This document shows, in pieces, positions 5,313 through 6,770 of a stretch of DNA of 6,770 bases. Source of the DNA: an uncultured Eubacteriales bacterium (GTDB lineage: Bacteria > Bacillota > Clostridia > Oscillospirales > Oscillospiraceae). The notes below the pieces were generated by a model. The model did no database searches and had not been told where the DNA came from. It worked only from the letters and a program-made list of their open reading frames with translations. The position numbers were made by a program, and so were the translations under genes. The DNA lies in contig USDP01000083.1 of NCBI GenBank assembly GCA_900553545.1, forward strand, positions 1 through 6,770, read 5' to 3'. Each line of letters starts with the position of its first letter. Positions within the stretch are counted from its first letter, which is position 1.

Positions 5313-5771
5313 ATGACAAGGACGAATGCGCGGGAGATCGCGTGCCATCTGGTATATGAAATGTATCTCAACGACATCACAGCCGGTGAGGCGCTGACGG
5401 CGCTGATGGATGAGGGGTACTATCCGAGTTTGAAGTCGGAGAGCGACGTCTATGAGGAAAAGCCGACGGGCAAGCAGCTGGAATATCTGCAGAACGTCGT
5501 GCAGGGCGTGCAGGCGAAGCGCGCGGAGCTGGAAGGATATCTGGAGAAGTATGCCATCGGCTGGAGCGTGGGGCGCATCTCGAAGGTGGCCCGTGCGGTG
5601 ATGGAGGTCGCGATGTATGAGGTGCTCTACGTCCACGACGTGCCGACCGGCGCGGCCATCAGCGAGGCGGTCGAGCTGACGCGGAAATATGAAAACGAGG
5701 ACGTGGTCGCGTTTGTAAACGGTGTGCTGGGCGCGTTTGCCCGGGCACAGGGCGCGAATGAGGCCGAATGA
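5313..5771 (+). CDS. nusB: Transcription antitermination factor NusB
   Basis: NusB binds the boxA RNA element with NusE (ribosomal protein S10) and promotes antitermination on rRNA operons. The protein has 152 residues, within the normal range, and should be all helical. The N-terminal TRTNAREIACHLVYEMY helix corresponds to the usual R-x-x-A-x-Q-x-L-Y start. The C-terminal signature VPTGAAISEAVELTRKYENED starts at residue 110 and is followed by FVNGVLG at 134-140. Ser117 stands where Asn is more usual. AGGAG at 5303-5307 lies 5 nt before the ATG. It follows the asp23 gene by 21 nt and its stop overlaps the next gene, so it is co-transcribed from the promoter at 4841. Confidence 0.95.
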   Translation: MTRTNAREIACHLVYEMYLNDITAGEALTALMDEGYYPSLKSESDVYEEKPTGKQLEYLQNVVQGVQAKRAELEGYLEKYAIGWSVGRISKVARAVMEVAMYEVLYVHDVPTGAAISEAVELTRKYENEDVVAFVNGVLGAFARAQGANEAE

Positions 5772-6709
5772 TGGTCCTCGGGTTTGACACCAGCAACTAT
5801 ACCACTTCGGTGGCGATCTCGGACGGCGTGGGCGGCAAAAACTGCTCACGCCTTTTGGACGTTCGGCCCGGCGAGCTGGGGCTGCGGCAGTCAGACGCGC
5901 TGTTTGCGCATGTGAAGCGGCTGCCGGAGCTGGCGCGGGCGCTGTTCGCGGAATATCCGGGCGCGGAGATCTCGGCGATTGGAGCCAGTACGCGGCCAAG
6001 GGCTGTGGAGGGTTCGTACATGCCGTGCTTCCTCGCGGGACAGAGCACGGCAGAGACGATGGCGGCGGCGCTCGGGGTGCCGTTCCACGCGGTATCGCAC
6101 CAGCAGGGACATGTGGCCGCGGCGCTCTGGTCGGCGGGACGGATGGAGCTGATGGATGTGCCGCATCTGGCATGGCATCTGTCCGGCGGGACGACGGAGC
6201 TGCTGCTCATCACGCCGGAAGGGAAGAACGTTCACGCCGAAAAGCTTGGCGGGACGAGCGACATCTCTGCCGGACAGCTCATCGACCGAACCGGGAAGCT
6301 GCTCGGCTTGCAATTCCCGGCGGGAAAAGCGCTCGACGCGCTGAGCCGCGAGTCGGATGCGAAGGAGGATTTCCGCGTGAAGGTGAACGGGCTGACGTTC
6401 TCATTCTCCGGGCTGCAAAATAAGGTGGAAGGCTATCATGCCGCCGGGCATGGCGCGGTGGAGACGGCGCGGTATGCGCTGCGGTCGGTGATCGGGTGCA
6501 TCCTGCGGACGACCGAGGCGGCGCGGAAGGCATATCCAGGGCTGCCGGTGGTGTTTTCAGGCGGCGTGGCGTCGAACGCGATGCTGCGCGAGGCGTGCGC
6601 GGGCACGGACGCCGTGTTTGCGCAGCCGCAGTTTTCCACGGACAACGCGATGGGCGTCGCGATTCTGACGGCGCGGTTGGAGGGACTGGATGGAGCTGCA
6701 AATTCTTGA
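5771..6709 (+). CDS. TsaD/Kae1/Gcp-family paralogue (peptidase M22-like ASKHA protein)
   Basis: This is a TsaD/Kae1-family (ASKHA fold) protein of 312 residues; the family was formerly annotated as O-sialoglycoprotein endopeptidase, and TsaD itself makes t6A37 on tRNA. Visible landmarks are LGFDTSNYTTSVA at the start, HQQGH with His110 and His114, SGGTTEL at 138-144, GQLIDRTGKLLGLQFPAG, SGGVASN near 263, and STDN with Asp291. The two His and the Asp correspond to the metal ligands of TsaD. However, the universal SGGHT loop has Thr141 in place of His, and GEAFDK is replaced by GQLIDR. It is therefore more likely a paralogue of unknown substrate than the t6A enzyme. Two ATGs (5768, 5771) are possible. 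GAGG at 5760-5763 favours 5771 with 7-nt spacing. It overlaps nusB by one base and xseA by 20 nt. Confidence 0.88.
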   Translation: MVLGFDTSNYTTSVAISDGVGGKNCSRLLDVRPGELGLRQSDALFAHVKRLPELARALFAEYPGAEISAIGASTRPRAVEGSYMPCFLAGQSTAETMAAALGVPFHAVSHQQGHVAAALWSAGRMELMDVPHLAWHLSGGTTELLLITPEGKNVHAEKLGGTSDISAGQLIDRTGKLLGLQFPAGKALDALSRESDAKEDFRVKVNGLTFSFSGLQNKVEGYHAAGHGAVETARYALRSVIGCILRTTEAARKAYPGLPVVFSGGVASNAMLREACAGTDAVFAQPQFSTDNAMGVAILTARLEGLDGAANS

Positions 6710-6770
6710 GGTCTCGCAGGTCAACGCCTACATCAAGGGGTTGTTTGACAGGGATGCGCTGCTGGGGCAG
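6690..6770 (+). CDS. xseA: Exodeoxyribonuclease VII large subunit, N-terminal fragment
   Basis: Only the first 27 codons are present; the gene runs off the window. The residues include LEVSQVNAYIKGLFDRD, the typical opening of XseA, whose N-terminal OB-fold domain binds single-stranded DNA. With XseB it forms exonuclease VII, which degrades single-stranded DNA from both ends. The start at 6690 is backed by GGAGGG (6679-6684) 5 nt upstream and overlaps the TsaD-like gene by 20 nt, so it belongs to the same operon. Position after nusB is also normal for xseA in Firmicutes, which supports the call despite the short sequence. Confidence 0.9.
   Translation, partial: MELQILEVSQVNAYIKGLFDRDALLGQ

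Noticed and set aside
4908..6173. Long open frame of 421 codons on the minus strand
   Set aside because: It lies opposite asp23, nusB and the TsaD-like gene, which have clear family matches. Its product is dominated by Arg, Pro, His and Ala, has no recognisable domain, and is the usual antisense shadow in GC-rich coding DNA.

Overview
The window is a GC-rich stretch of chromosome from an endospore-forming member of the Firmicutes. It most resembles an anaerobic clostridium of the Oscillospiraceae/Ruminococcaceae type. That placement is inferred from gene content, gene order and high GC, not from a database search. Every gene reads left to right on the + strand.

Positions 1-4782 hold a complete spoIIIA locus in canonical order: spoIIIAA, AB, AC, AD, AE, AF, AG and AH. 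Together with forespore SpoIIQ, which is not in this window, these proteins build the SpoIIIA-SpoIIQ channel (the 'feeding tube') that joins mother cell to engulfed forespore and is needed for late forespore gene expression. The first seven genes are packed with start/stop overlaps or a 1-nt gap. The pattern breaks between spoIIIAG and spoIIIAH. There a visibly more AT-rich 160-bp imperfect palindrome (4034-4193) with 19-bp terminal inverted repeats separates the genes and looks like a MITE-type insertion. Its central loop carries a perfect match to the sigma-E -10 consensus.

The sporulation operon ends at a strong intrinsic terminator (4800-4828). A sigma-A-like promoter with an extended -10 (4841-4868) then starts a housekeeping operon: an Asp23/Gls24-family gene with an apparent frameshift near its 5' end, nusB, a divergent TsaD/Kae1-family paralogue, and the first 27 codons of xseA (cut by the window edge). 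This order matches the conserved spoIIIA-yqhY-nusB-xseA neighbourhood, but the accB-accC pair found in Bacillus subtilis is absent and the TsaD-like gene sits between nusB and xseA.

I do not see a wholly undescribed multi-gene system. The items worth a second look are the palindromic element and its possible promoter, the asp23 frameshift, the TsaD-like paralogue, and a 12-bp tandem repeat inside spoIIIAA.
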